From Cylindrobasidium torrendii FP15055 ss-10 (lineage: Eukaryota > Basidiomycota > Agaricomycetes > Agaricales > Physalacriaceae): DNA of 64,000 nt. Below are positions 35,920-48,426 of the stretch, in pieces. Position 1 is the first letter of the stretch; each line of letters starts with the position of its first letter. Made by a program: the position numbers and the translations under genes. The stretch spans positions 1-64,000 of the forward strand of contig KN880564.1 in the NCBI GenBank assembly GCA_000934385.1. Reading direction: 5' to 3'. Under the pieces are notes generated by a model, which was given only the letters and a program-made list of their open reading frames with translations, was not told where the DNA came from and did not search any database.

Positions 35920-36747
35920 GCTGGTCAGAGAGGGCGGGAGATGTACGGATGATCGGTACATCGACGTGACGCGTCGCTGATCGGTAAGCCCAACAGGCGT
36001 AAATAACGAGCGCCACATACAGTAGTCCATTTGAGTGTATTCCACCTTTGACCGCAACAGTACCAAATACCAGTGTATACACATAACTATAAATTTATCT
36101 ATGCGCTTGACCATGTATGTGTATCAGTATTACGGCGTATCGGACCCCGCACGAGCGGAAACATGCTCGAAACAAGGGGGTCAACGACGCGTATGACTTG
36201 ACTCATAACAAATGAGAGAAGCTTCAGAATTTCTTATGAGCCCGTTTCGAATACTTAAACGTACGGAAAGAAGTAAAACATTGCCTTGCGTGTTTCTAGT
36301 ACTACTCACTGGATGCATTGGCGAAATTTACATAGTTCTGTCGCCATCCATAAAAGATCTCTGACAATAAGACTTTTGGACTGGGCACATATGTAACTAC
36401 TGTCGCCTTTCCCAAGTCCAACCCTTGCAAAGCTCGAGTGGCTCTGATATCTACGGAGCTCGGCCCGGACGATCGAAACTCCTCTTTGCCCTCGAACGAC
36501 CACATGCCCCAAATGCCGCACCGCCAATCCTCATGAACGCGTCTCTCCGACCTCCACATTCCTCTGCAAATTACTCCTGGCGCTCGTCCGCCCACCTATT
36601 GCGCGCGACAAAATCTAGCTTTTGCCGCGGCAGATAGGAATCAGATGTGTTTATCCCGATAACAGTGGGACGAAAAGTGCCTTATCACTCTATCGACACT
36701 GCGCTTCCTGACCTCTTACGGTCATCTGCCTCTGGTGAACGCCTGAA
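35920..36747. other. Divergent promoter region of RPN9 and the MFS gene
   Basis: No gene is supported; small open frames at 36302-36637 overlap on both strands without features. Confidence 0.4.
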
Positions 36748-38276
36748 ATGGCCTCTGCCGACGATGCCAGCAATGTCAAGGACACGACCAGCGATGAGTC
36801 CAGCATTGTGGATAGCGCGCTGGCGAGGAGGGTCGTTCGCAAGATCGACTGGCGTCTAATGCCGCTTCTGTTCATAACCTACAACTTGAACTTTATGGAT
36901 AAGACTATTCTTTCAAGCGCGTCGGTATTCGGGCTGAAGACAAGCACGGTGCGTCTAGTTTTGTCTATCCCAAGTCCATGGTTTTAACTGAGCCAAAGGG
37001 TCTACATGGGACGCAGTACAGCTGGGTCAGCAGCGTATTCTACTTTGGATACCTCTTCTGGGAGTACCCAACGTCCGTGCTCATTCAACGACTGCCCGTT
37101 GGCAAATACGTTGGGATCAACACTTTCTTCTGGGGCACAGTCGTCGCGCTCACCGCAGCATGTACGAACTACGGTGGTCTTATCACCGTCCGCTTTCTTC
37201 TCGGAGTCGCCGAGGCCACCATATCCCCCGCGTTCCTTTTCATCACGTCTTCTTGGTACACGCGCGCCGAGACGCCCACACGAGTAGGAATATGGTTCTC
37301 CGGAAACTCACTAGGCGGCGTCTTCGCCAACTTTATCGCATTCGGTCTTGGACACGTCGAAGGTCCGGGAGAAATGAAAGCCTGGCAGTGGCTGTTTATC
37401 GTCCTCGGCGTCGCGACCTTCCTCTGGGGTATCCCGCTTCTCCTTCTCCTCCCCGACTCAATCGCCAGCGCCAAATTCCTCACTCCAGAAGAGAAAGAAT
37501 ACGCGCTCAGACGGGTCGAACTCGAAGGAACAGGCAAGACCAAGCACGAATGGAAGGTTTCCCAAGTCATCGAGCTCATCATGGATCCCAAGACATACTT
37601 CTTCTTCGGAATCTCCCTGCTCACCCAAATCCCCAATGGCGGAACACAGAACTTCGGGAACCTCGTCCTCAAAGGCTTCGGCTTCACCTCTCTCCAATCC
37701 ACCCTGATCATCCTCCCCAGCTCCTTCATCTGCTTCTTCGCCATCCTCGGCACAGGCCGCCTCGCCGGGCGTTTCCACAACATCGCAACCTACCTCATCA
37801 TCGCCATCGTCCTCAGCCCCGTCGTCGGCTCCGCCATCATCTACTCAACCGGGCCATCGCGCGGTGTAAAGCTTTTCGGGTACTACTTGCTTTCCCCGGG
37901 CCCAGGCGTCATCCCACTCGCCATGTCCCTCGTCGGCGTCAACTTCAAAGGCAGCACGAAGAAACTCAGCATGACTGCCGTTCTCTTCCTCGCGTACTGC
38001 GCCGGAAACATCGCAGGGCCTCAGTTCTTCAAGGAGGCGGAGGCGCCGCATTATCCTACGGCGTTCCGCGCCATTCTCATATGCTATGCGCTGGTTATTG
38101 CGCTGACGGTGGGACTGAGAGCGTATTTGGTATGGGAGAATCGTAGGAGGGATGTTAGGGAGGGCGCGAATGTTCATGTTGGTGAGGTTGTTGAGATGCC
38201 CAAGGGCACAGACGTAGACGAGGAAGACGAGGAGACAACGGATTGGAATACACCTGGATTTAGGTATCGTATGTGA
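36748..38276 (+). CDS. MFS transporter, allantoate-permease (Dal5/ACS) type, 492 aa
   Basis: Two exons, 36748-36948 and 36999-38276. The N-terminal cytoplasmic tail ends RRVVRKIDWRLMPLLF, followed by YNLNFMDKTILSSASVFGL, the hallmark of the anion:cation symporter (Dal5-like) subfamily. About twelve hydrophobic helices follow, including WVSSVFYFGYLFWEYPTS, LLGVAEATISPAFLFI and WYTRAETPTRVGIWFSGNS. The C-terminal tail is acidic (TDVDEEDEETTDW). The protein sits in the plasma membrane. Members import organic anions such as allantoate, nicotinate or pantothenate with protons; the substrate here cannot be read from sequence. Confidence 0.92.
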
Positions 38277-40502
38277 TTGTGATACCAACCCATCTGCGTA
38301 CACCCCCAATCCGAATAGGATTTCTATGTGTTATGCGGGCATGGGCGTCCAATGAGTTGGGTTTTGTAGCAGATCTACGGAGTGGCAAGGCCTATGCGAA
38401 GGGAACGCAATTACGAGCAGCGGTTCCATCGCCCACATGCGTCAGTTAAATTCATTTCCATTCCTCTCCTTTTCTTCGTGGGACTTGAATTGTGTGTGGC
38501 TCGGTAGCCGCGAGAGACCCCCCCACCGGCGCGGGCATGTGCGACTGCAAGGTTTCGTCGAACCGGTGTGTGTGAGGTCTGGCGTCTAATACAAGAAAAA
38601 TCTGTGTTTGGAGGTGAGGTTTGAGTGGTGTCTTCCTAGCGACTATCTGATCGCGATGGCATACTACATAGTGTTGAGAACAATGCATCAGTCAGCACAA
38701 AGCTGACTTATTCATTCGCGCACAACGAGCCAAGCTTTTTGCTGCATTTTAGAGACATTTGACGGAGAGGTCAAACCGTTCGATCAGTAGGAGTCATTTT
38801 CGAGGAGGGATTTTTTGGTCGTGCGAGCTACCCATGCTTTTTCACTTCGGATACCCAGAAATGGGACTCTCAGCCTCGTTAATTTTGGTGTAGGTATTTT
38901 TCAAGCTTCATAAATTCCTTTGCTCTGAATGAAAAAGCCCCTTCTTAGTTAGACCAACTCTCGCATCCACCTTCAACGTCCAAGACCGCCTTGTTCCGCC
39001 TTTTAATGCCACAATAATCCCTCTTCCTCCTTCGTGCTATAGAAATTGCAAATTACTAGCCCATTTCTGTGTAGGCGTCAAGTCAAGCTGCATACGCTTG
39101 GTAAGCGATTGAAGAGGTGAAGACTCGGAATGTGTCGGGCATGCCAGTGACTCTGCTTCAACGCCGCCCCGTTGCGCTTGAGACAGTGAGCATTAGGACG
39201 GCGTACTGAGGCATTAAGTTAGCGGTCAAGGTCATGTGCTTCTCATCCCATGCGTACGCGCCTCTGGTTCGTCTCGAGTAAGCAACGGGAGCCTTTTTGA
39301 CTTTTTTTCCCTTCTGGCGACGTCAATGTGCTCGGGAATGAAAAACCCCGGATCATTCAATTTTCAAAATGAAATAATGAGTTTTAAATTTTGTGTGCCG
39401 ACGGAGTCGCAGGATTACTTTGTGTCCCACGATCAAGCGGTGGTTGCCTTTTTCTTTGTGGGTCCAACACACTGGAAGTTGTTCGCGATGGGGTTATCGG
39501 CCTTGCAACAATCGTCGAGATACATCCGGATTGGCAACAAAGGCAAAGCTGTGGGACTGATATGATGAGCTGGTAGTGCTTCGCGTTTGAGGGAAGGCGC
39601 TTAGGGAGGCGGTTGAGATCATAAACGAGTCATCCACCCTGTAATAGCGAAGCCGAAGCACTGTTTCGCAAGAGGCGAATGAGTAGTAGTACATGCAGTA
39701 TGCACTGGTGGGGCACTTTGCTGGAGACGCTCCTCCGTAGCAGTGCCCGTCGTTTTGAGCTGTCGATGTACATGGGAAGGTGATCTGTTCGGATTGACCC
39801 ACAAATACCCGGCGAACATTGAACATTGACGGGAAAATCGCGAATCCTTGTCCTGACTCGGGGCGGGTTTAGAGAGGACTCTATGTCGGGACGAAGCCGC
39901 CCCTGGTTACTGTCGCTCAGTATCCAGAAGCGTACGCACTCTGAACAGATGCAGAGCCGCGCTTCTCGTCTCATAAATTCGATTATTTCGGAAATAATGG
40001 GGTTCGCCGTGTAGACGGTATATAGCTGTGTGTACGCTGCTGCGTGAAACGCGGCCTTTTGAAAAGAAAGAAAAAAAAATCTATCTGTGACTCTGTTCGG
40101 AGACTGGGGCCCTACAACAAGCGCTTTGAAGTGTTCTGCACTGCATACATACATGGAACACAATGCAGTGGCACAGGTGAACCCGGGTGCCGCATCATTC
40201 CCCGATTTGTTTATGATCGCCAAGTTGTTCGGGGTCTTGCGCAAATATGGGTAAATGGGTTGGAAAAACGCAGAAATCTGCCTCGATTCAACAAGGAAAG
40301 GTAATTATCAGCTTCTCCCGTGAGCATGCAAACCAGAAATCGGGCAAATCCGACATAATAGGCACAAACTTGGAGGAACGCCATTCACGTCTGCCGACGA
40401 GATACGGGCAAGATCTGCCTCGCCTGATTGAGATGGTAGCCATGCGGCGTATATAAAGAGGGTAGCGGTCAATTCACCGTCGCTTTCAATCTTTTCCTCT
40501 CC
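38277..40502. other. Intergenic, 2.2 kb
   Basis: No supported gene. Frames at 39236-39565 plus and 39630-40244 minus have no domain or conserved context. The right end carries the zinc-finger gene promoter. Confidence 0.4.
40449..40457 (+). promoter_or_regulatory. TATA box of the C2H2 zinc-finger gene
   Basis: GTATATAAA lies about 46 nt before the ATG at 40503. Confidence 0.55.
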
Positions 40503-41593
40503 ATGACCATCATGTACCCATTTTACAATCTTCCTCAAGAGTCATCAGCTCGTGGCCGTGGCTTGTCGACGACGCCGCCTATGTCGACTCCGTCGCTACC
40601 ATCTTCTTCGTACCCGAGCTGTGCCCAACGCCGCTGGATACCTTCGTACTACAGTCCCGCGACGGGGTCGGCATCGCTCTCCTCATCTGCCTGCTCATCA
40701 CCGTCAGTTTGGACTTGGTATCTGGGCACAAAATTGATTTTTCTTTCTTGTTTCTAGCGACCAGAATCGCACTGAAGCGTATAAGGATGATCATCACCTC
40801 TGTCCCGCTCCGGCGCCACGTTTCGGCAATCCCCAGGTCGCTCCTTCCTGGGCCGACCAGGGAGCACAAGGCGCAGATTATTTCGGCATTCTTCCTCAGA
40901 ACAGATATATCTCTGGATACTCTTCGTGAGTGACTTTTTACGTTGGTCTTTGGCTCGGCCCGCTCATTTCTGCGGCTCTCAGTGACCTCTCGTCGTTGTA
41001 TCGTGCCGATACCGTTCGTCACGGGGCTCAGCCTCACGCGTCCATTTCTCCTGCCTACCAAGTACTTCCACAACCACTCGGGGCTACGCAAGGTCCTTCG
41101 CGCACTTATCCTCACGCTTATTCGACGTCGACTAGCACTCCGGAGGGTGAATTTCCGTTCCAGGAATATAGCGGTATTTCCAGCGGGGCATACGGTTCGT
41201 TCGACGTCGACGCTTCAAATTTTCGTGCTCATCATTCACCTAGATGGATATGTCCCTGCGCCCGTGACGACGGTGTCCGAGCCATCCCCGTCACCGCCTA
41301 AATTCCCGTACTCATCCTTGGACGGCGCGCTCAGCGACGACTCTCGTCCGATGAAAAAGTACCAGTGCCCACACGCACCGGGTTCGTGCTCGAGTACGGG
41401 GTTCAGTACTAAGGGCTCTTATAACCGTACGCCCCTTCTTCCTTTCTGGGATAACCCCTTGATCTTATTTCTCGGCGTAGGCCATCTCAAGGACAAACAC
41501 CTCGGCAGGCTGAACGTGTGCGAAAACCGTCGGTGTGGTCGCACCTTTGCTGATTCGACATCGTTGTGGAGGCACAAGAAAACTTGTATCTGA
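40503..41593 (+). CDS. C2H2-type zinc-finger protein (296 aa)
   Basis: Five exons: 40503-40717, 40758-40925, 40983-41194, 41244-41426 and 41481-41593; all phases close. The first 200 residues are Ser/Pro/Tyr-rich and without fold. The C terminus carries two fingers. The first is split by the last intron (CPHAPGSC ... then HLKDKH). The second reads CENRRC ... H then C (WRHKKTC), so its final ligand is Cys instead of His. Such proteins usually act as nuclear DNA-binding regulators. The arrangement of a long disordered N terminus with a terminal finger pair is common in agaricomycetes. No target is known. Confidence 0.8.
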
Positions 41594-42065
41594 GGTTTCT
41601 ATGTTTGCTCATCGCTCTGACTGCTGTGATCTCTTTCTTGATCAACATCGTAGACGTGTATTGTAAAATTTCCAATACTCGGTACGAGTAATTTAATGGC
41701 TGAACGGAACGGATAGATAAGTAAATAAGAATATGTATGTACCAATGGAATATCCCGCCTCAATGCGACCCGTGGGAAAGTTTACGCATCAAGCCGGTAT
41801 GATCCGAGCAGCAACCTAAAGTCTGTGTTTGCTCACTTGACTTGGAACTCTCACGGTATAAAACTATGTAATCAACAGGCTTAATCATAGCTGCACTCGT
41901 TGAGGCCCGTTCCACATCGCATACTCCCCCACCTGCGAAATCCAATCACCATGCCGGACTTATGTGTCGAACAGCTGACGTGACTCAGCGTCGCTTTACT
42001 TCTCTTACTCATTCTCCCACCACCACGACCGCTGCTATCACCACCACAGCTACATATATCCTTCC
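41594..42065. other. Intergenic upstream of the nitronate monooxygenase gene
   Basis: It contains the 3' flank of the zinc-finger gene and the promoter of the next gene. Nothing else is visible. Confidence 0.4.
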
Positions 42066-43429
42066 ATGTCACTCATAACCACACGACTAACCAAGCTCTT
42101 GGGTATGCTCACCGCGAAAGCTATGCATAATGCCAACGCCAAACACTCACAATCGCTTCGCCATCTAGGAATCAAACATCCCATCGTGCTGGCTCCCATG
42201 GCTGGTGCTGCAGGCGCCAATCTGGCTTCGGCAGTCTCAGGAGCGGGGGGCTTCGGGTTCATCGGGGGTGGTATGTCCTTCTTTTGTTTCGCGTTTGCAT
42301 TTTTGCTGTCTCCGTCCAATCCAATCGCAATCCAATCTTTCCTCGTACTTGTAGACCCTCCTCGTACTAGTAGTCGTACGCGCGCGCAAAGCTAATACGA
42401 CACTGCTACGTAGGCCGCCTCACAGTCGAACAGCTGGACACACACCTCACCGCTGTGCGCTCCACCTTGCAACTACCTAAGGGCGAACAGCTACCTGTAG
42501 GCGTCGGTTTCATCACCTGGGCTCTAGAGAAAGATAACTTGGGCGACGCGCCTGATCCGCGTATTTCTGCTGTCCTGCGACACGATGTACGTGCGGTTTG
42601 GCTGGCGTTTGGGGGTGATACGGGGAAGTATGTGAGGCAAGTACGCGTTGAGGCGCCGAAGGCGCTGGTTTTCGTGATGGTGAGCACGGTTGAGGAGGCG
42701 CTGAAAGCGACGAATGAGTGGAAGGCGGATGTTCTTGTTGTTCAGGGTATGTTCGCCTTCCTTTTTACTACTACTCGAGAGGAATGCGAGATGTAAGGCT
42801 GATGTGTATGCTGCCTAGGTGAAGAAGCAGGCGGCCATGGCGGCGGCTCAGCCATTCCCCTCTCAGTCATCCTGACCGCTGTGCTCCGCGCCATCCCCAA
42901 AGATGGCCCAGTGGTCATTGCAGCAGGCGGAATCATGACCGGCCCACAAGTCGCCTCGGCGCTCGTCCTCGGTGCATCCGGGACTGTCGTTGGCACACGG
43001 TTTCTCCTCACGCCAGAATCGGACTACGCCCAGGAAAAGAAGAGCATTATCGCAAGGGCGAAGCTGGGCTCGACGTTGAAGGCGGTGGTGTTTGATGAGA
43101 TGAATGGGTTTGTGTGGCCGTATGGATGTGATGGGAGGGCGGTGGCGAATAAGATTGTGGATGATGCGAAGGCTGGGTTGAGTCTTGAGGAGAGACTTGC
43201 ACTTGTTGCGGAGAATAAGGGCGGTGGAAGGGAGATTGTGTGGGCAGGCGCAGGGAGTGGGCTGGTGTCTACGATTACTCCAGCAAAGGTTAGTCTGCGA
43301 TCCACATTCACCTTCTTCAAGTTTCTTACATTTGGGCAGGATGTAGTCCAAGAGCTCATCGAAGACGCGACAGCTAGCCTCAAAGTCGCTTCGAACCTGC
43401 TCACGCCCGAATCGCACAGTAAGTTCTAA
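42066..43429 (+). CDS. Nitronate monooxygenase (2-nitropropane dioxygenase type), 365 aa
   Basis: Four exons: 42066-42270, 42414-42746, 42819-43288 and 43340-43429. The flavin-binding barrel starts with HPIVLAPMAGAAGANLASAVSGAGGFGFIGG and continues with LPVGVGFITWAL, VLVVQGEEAGGHGG (phosphate loop), VVIAAGGIMTGPQVASALVLGASGTVVGTRFLLTPE. These match fungal FMN-dependent nitronate monooxygenases, which oxidise toxic nitronates such as propionate-3-nitronate. The protein is presumably cytosolic. A GTAAGT sits four codons before the stop (43419), so an alternative ending using a further exon is possible but not needed. Confidence 0.92.
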
Positions 43430-43535
43430 TTAAGCCCAATGAAATCCCATTTTATTCCAAGCTAAATTCCATCCCTTGCATCATGGAGATGAGTAAGTCG
43501 TAACAGTACGTCAAAAAGAGCAGCGTGCAACCGCT

Positions 43536-44159
43536 CTAGCAGAAGGTAATAACCAGACCATTGTCGTTGGCCGTGCACTGGCGCTGGGCAGCATAGTCAT
43601 CAGTCTTGTGGAACGCCTCAGAGACAGGGCAGTTCGCGTTCGTGCCTGTGAACATCTCGTTAGCATCATGCCCGCAGAAACAAAGAAGAGCAAGCGTACA
43701 AGAAGCGCCTGCAGAGCATCCATTGGTGTAGTGGAACGCCGTGGGGACGTTGAAGGCGTGGTCGGGGATGAGCGAGATGTCGGTGCTGGAGATGCCGCCG
43801 TTGATGAGGGTCATCTCGACGATGGCGCAGCCGACACCCTGGAAGCCACAGCCAGTGTCAAGGTAGCTGGGGAAGATTGTCAGCTTGCTGCCTTAGGCAA
43901 TGAGTAGTCGACGTACGCAATGGTAGCGCTGAGGGGACCGTTGCTGGTGTAGGAGTTGCCATTGTTGATGGTCTGGAAGTTCTGGGACAGGACGGGCTGA
44001 GAGCGCGGATGTCAGCAAAGAGAGTAAAAAGAACTGAGGATTCGGAAGACTCACGGTTCCACGGCCACAGTTGTTAACGAACTGGATGTTGTGGGACTCG
44101 GCGGCGACGGAGGCAGCGAAGATGGCAGCGGTGGCGGCGAGGGTCGTGAAAGAGAACAT
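43536..44159 (-). CDS. Small secreted Cys-rich protein (153 aa)
   Basis: Four exons on the minus strand: 44159-44055, 43996-43917, 43866-43700 and 43645-43536. A signal peptide (MFSFTTLAATAAIFAASVAA) precedes ESHNIQFVNNCGRGT, YLDTGCGFQGVGCAIVEM, TDISLIPDHAFNVPT, NGCSAGASCTNANCP and a C-terminal ITFC. The spacing of about ten cysteines and the front strand resemble a thaumatin-like fold; such short glycopeptide-like proteins are common in basidiomycete secretomes. The 54-nt intron at 43646-43699 has no stop and can be misread as coding, but splicing restores the CTNANCP motif. It is divergent from the thaumatin-like gene at 45800. Function unknown. Confidence 0.82.
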
Positions 44160-45799
44160 TTTGTTGGGAGAAGTGGTCGTTGAAAAGGCGGATGAGTGCT
44201 TGTTGAAGAGGGATGAGAGTGAAGTGCAGACTACCTGCTCGCGCTCACAGGTTTTATACTCAAGATTGCTAGGGTGGACGGTCTTCCGACATTGGTCGAG
44301 TTCCTCAAAATAATCGCGGCTGGGGGACGTTTCACGAACCATGCGCTTCTCGTGATGCCAAAACAGACCGTACAACAAGCAGGGGGTCTCGTGTGCGATT
44401 CTCGGGCATACCTGCCCTCTCGCTCTCGTCTCTTTCAAACCTCGCTATGTTCGAGTCCGCGTCCTGGTTGATCGGAAGGGAGAGTAGACTTGACCGGTCG
44501 ATGACCGTGTGCGATCTATGTCAATATACAAGACCTGGGGTTAGACTCCTCTGTTCTCCAGAGCTCAAAAATTCGCTAATCCCTCATAGATAAGAAAGAG
44601 GTCGCATAGAGCGATAAGATGTAGACGCCAAGCTGAGACTGCCCATGAATCCGCTCAGAGCTTGTAGGAATGTTCGACTCGTTACATACGACGCGCAGGA
44701 ACCTAGCATACCTAATAGACCGCATCCCCGATATCTATCAAAGTCAAACACGAATGGAATAGAAAACGACACGCGAAACCCAGATACTCTAGATGCATCG
44801 CGCTGAGCTTGATGTCCGCGCGAATGTTGCCTGTTTGGACTCTATCAAGCGTGAAACATGCCCACTATAGAATAAACTCTGCCAGAGTCAGTCACTATAA
44901 TATTGAATTACATACATAAATGAGGTCCTTGTCAAACACACATTCCGGATCTGCCAGTGGCTCGATAACATCCATCCATGAACGCGAACATAAAAAGTAG
45001 AGGTCTGCGGTGATGGGCTTGGTATGGGCGCTGCGTTCTGCACGGCTTGCTTCGTGTATTTTGAGAGTGTATGGGACACGTGTGTATGGGAAAAATAGAC
45101 TTTGAAGCGTGTATCGCGTCACCTGACGTTCAGGCGGCATGATCGAGTGTGGCGCATGGCCTGCACATATGTCGCGCTGGCTCTCGACCGGGCACATGCG
45201 AGCCCCCAAACATCGCCCTGATGCAAAGTGAGGAGCAGGTAGAGAACTATCGTTCACGCCGGGAAGATATGGACGGATAGCCTTTCCAGTGGGAAATCGA
45301 CTGGAGTCTGGCAGGCAAAGTTATGAAGATCAATATAGTTGTCGCTGTCTCGACGCGGTTATTTCAGGCCTCTATATGAGAGCGGTCAATTTGAGGGCAC
45401 CCACCGGTCAGCTAGGTATATTCAACTCTGTGTCCAGGCGTGCATTACACCCAAGCGAGGCCAGCGGGAACGGCATCTCGAGGTCTAGCGTCCATTTTAA
45501 CCATGGTCGAAAAGGGGGGCATAGCTGAGCGTATACACGCGTAACACGCCTCGAATGGAAAAACTTGTGCTAAATGTTGATGGCGGCGTCGATTTCATCT
45601 CGACAAGGCTGCAGGCACTGATATCGTATGCCTAGTTCCTCGCGCTCATCTTGAGACTCTGGAGGTCAGCCAACCTCTACTTGTAACACCAGGTCCATAG
45701 GTGACTGCGAGGGACCACTATATAAGCATCACACATTTTCGGTGAAAAGCATCAACAGGTTCACCTGCTTTTCCTCACTCTCGACCCAAACAAAAAAAG
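44160..45799. other. Divergent promoter region of two secreted-protein genes
   Basis: A 1.6-kb gap with no supported gene. A TATA box lies at the right end (45718-45726). Confidence 0.4.
45718..45726 (+). promoter_or_regulatory. TATA box of the thaumatin-like gene
   Basis: CTATATAAG lies about 75-80 nt before the ATG at 45800. Confidence 0.5.
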
Positions 45800-46459
45800 A
45801 TGAAGTTCTCTACCGCTGCTGCTGCCCTCGCCTTCGCGGCCTCTGCCAATGCTTTCACGATCAACTTTGTGAACAGATGCAGCTACAGTGCGCAACGCTC
45901 TCCTCTCGCATTGAGATGTCATACTAAACTGATTTGAAGCTGTCTGGCCCGCTGTTGGCAAGGCCCCCAACGGCCAACCTGACACTTCTGTCGCTTTCGG
46001 TGCTCGCCTCAATGCTGGTGCTTCCGTCAGCTACGGTGTTGACGACAGGGCTCTCGTACGTTCTATGTGTCCCATGTCAACAGTGCAGTCACTGACATCC
46101 TGTAGGGTATCCGCGCCTGGGGACGTACCGGCTGCGACGGAAACGGCGCCAACTGCGCAACCGGCGCCTGTGTCGGTGGCCTCGTCTGCACCGACGCTGG
46201 CCTCAACTCGAACGCCATCGTCTCCGAGTACGGGTACGGCGATTTTGGCCAGTGGGGCGGAGAGCGCACCTCCTGGGATCTCTCCCGCGTTGGTTTGAGC
46301 ATCAACATTAACACTGGACTGTCGTCTTCCGATGGCCAGAGTGTTTTGTGCCGCCAGGACAACTGCCCCGACGACCAGGCGTACTCCTGGGACACCGACT
46401 ACGCTGCTGACCGCAACTCGCCTCTCGGCCAGACTTACACCCACACGTTCTGCGCTTGA
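45800..46459 (+). CDS. Thaumatin-like secreted protein (185 aa)
   Basis: Three exons: 45800-45887, 45940-46055 and 46106-46459. A signal peptide (MKFSTAAAALAFAASANA) is followed by the thaumatin signature order: FTINFVNRCSYTVWPAV, ALGIRAWGRTGCDGNG, CATGACVGGLVC and the C-terminal YTHTFC. It is shorter than plant thaumatins (about 200-220 residues after cleavage), consistent with the small type that lacks part of the central loops. Family members can bind or cleave beta-1,3-glucan, and in mushrooms are linked to wall remodelling; no such activity is shown here. Predicted location is outside the cell. Confidence 0.9.
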
Positions 46460-46945
46460 TACGATATTATTCAATGAATGACGGGTACTTAAGATGGGTA
46501 TTTAAAGGGATGGATAGGGATCGTTATAATGCAAAGTGTTGTGACTTACAGACTGCGGCAGACTCCTTGTACAAAATGAGAGTCGTGACATATCTGCGTC
46601 AGATTAAGTAAAGACCAGAGAGCACATAGTCGTTTTGTATCGGAGGATGACTTGGGCAGCGTCCTGGGAGTGAAAGGCGAAGAACACCGATCGACCCGGC
46701 CGACTGTTCCGCTTACGTACGGAATGCTGGAAGTGATCACATAACCGTCGAACACATCGAGTAAGTCTTCGCTAAGGTTTGAAAGGCTAATATTTGTATG
46801 GAAGGATCCCTCATATGCATTTGCAAGACACTTTAATCCCATAAAACCTGGTAGTATTCGAATCGATACGTGCCGGGCGTGGTATACCGGTAGTACAGTG
46901 CAGCAATTGTACATAATTGTCCTTCACAAGCACAAAGGAATCAAA
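46460..46945. other. Intergenic between converging 3' ends
   Basis: Between the thaumatin-like gene and kinase C; nothing recognisable. Confidence 0.4.
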
Positions 46946-48426
46946 CTAGTCGATTATGAGCGATGGTTGCACGGACAGATTCTCGAGCCATTGGTGCCTG
47001 TACAGCATCCTGGCATCCCAACGGTTTCCAGCCCTTCTAGCCAAACACCTTTCGAAGAAGTCGCCGATCTTACCTGGCATAGCCCGAGCGTCTTTGGCAA
47101 GTGCAGACTGCACAATAGCAATGAATAAGTACACGCTGGTTTCATATGGATTATGGATGTGTGCGCACCTTATCACCGTGCCCGTGATGTTCACCGAACG
47201 CGAGTTGGGCAAGGACAATTCCCATGCTCCAGATGTCGGCGGACGGCATCCACTTGTTCAGGCGGAAGACCTCTGCATCCGTATTGCTGGACAAATGGTG
47301 GGAAACAGGCGAAGAATCTGCAAAGGTGATGAATACCAGCTTCCAACTATTTAGTTAGAAACGTACCTTTCGAGCCGATTTGGATTGCGTGGGAGAGGCC
47401 AATGATTTTTACACGAAAGTGGGAGTCCATAAGAATATGCTTCAAGCTGAGGTCACAGTGAATGAGCCCTGCGGTCTCGTGAAGGTAAATGAGGCCTTGG
47501 AGCAGCTCCCGTGCGATGTGACAGATTGTTTTTTCGCCAAACCCTTCGGAAGATGCCCTTTCCCATGTCAGTAAGTCAATACCGTCGAAGAATTTCATTG
47601 CGATGTGTGTTTGTGTGCCACCGTAGACTTCGACTTGATATAGAATGTCAGTCAGGTGATCGTGAGTGACAGTGATCACACGTACCTGTTGTGTAGAGCT
47701 TGACGAAGTTCGAATGTTGAATCTTGCGCATAGTATCCGCTTCCTTTTTTGCTGCCATGTAAATGCGCGGGCGGTGATCGTCGTAAAAAATGGTCTTGAT
47801 AGCACAGACAGTGCCAACCGTCGCATCGTCTGCGTCGGAATAACGCCCGACACGAACACGGCCTCGACGACCTTGACAAAGTCGAGTGTCGGCAATTTGA
47901 TAAAGACACCCTGAGAGTCGCAAAAGCTCAGTGACAGTGCTAACTACAAAGCACTTCACATACGAGTCGAGGGATCATTCTCATGCCAGAAAAAATTCTT
48001 CGACGCGTTTGTGCGGTGTGGAATAGTTTTCAAGGCGTAGTGGCTGAAGAAGCCCCGCGATTCGAAGCTATATGCCAGGATAAGTCAGTCGTCAATGACC
48101 AGAGATTGGAGAGTGATATTACCCTTTTTCGGCGAAGAAGGCATCTCTCTGCCGTTTTTTCTCCATGGAATCCTCCCTGGCGCGCGTGCTTAGTACAGCT
48201 CGTTTAGGAATACCAATTTATTTACTCAAAGTCTGCCTGAATTCCAAGGAGGCTCTTCTCTCTGACGGAATCAACTTCGCAGCTGGCACTGCAACAATCC
48301 GGCATCAGTATCTAACGGCGGTGGCTCCGAGGGAACATACCATTGTAAACGGAAGAGACACTTTTCCCGAAGGTCGGGGTCCTCCTCCATTCTGACTTTT
48401 TTCAGTATTTCCAAAGCCGAAATCAT
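46946..48426 (-). CDS. Probable pseudokinase, family member C (369 aa)
   Basis: Eight exons on the minus strand: 48426-48341, 48288-48226, 48176-48123, 48067-47964, 47910-47686, 47633-47367, 47317-47169 and 47107-46946. Exons 3, 5 and 6 have exactly the lengths of those in kinase A. The N-terminal module is clear (KKVRMEEDPDLREK; EDSMEKKRQRDAFF). The kinase fold is kept: Lys141 in CAIKTIF, HIARELLQGLIYLH, MPSADIWSMGIVLAQL. The catalytic loop, however, reads HCDLSLKH, with His243 where Asn should bind metal, and the DLG motif is GLS, losing the Asp at 256. The glycine loop is also altered (QGRRGRVRVG). All splice sites and the frame are intact, which argues for a retained pseudokinase rather than a decaying gene. 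Confidence 0.82.

Noticed and set aside
38550..38600. GGTTCGA on the minus strand as a tRNA B box
   Set aside because: No matching A box or acceptor stem upstream.
38277..40502. Several 60-200-codon frames in the 2.2-kb gap (for example 39630-40244 minus)
   Set aside because: No domain, no splice pattern that extends them and no supporting context.
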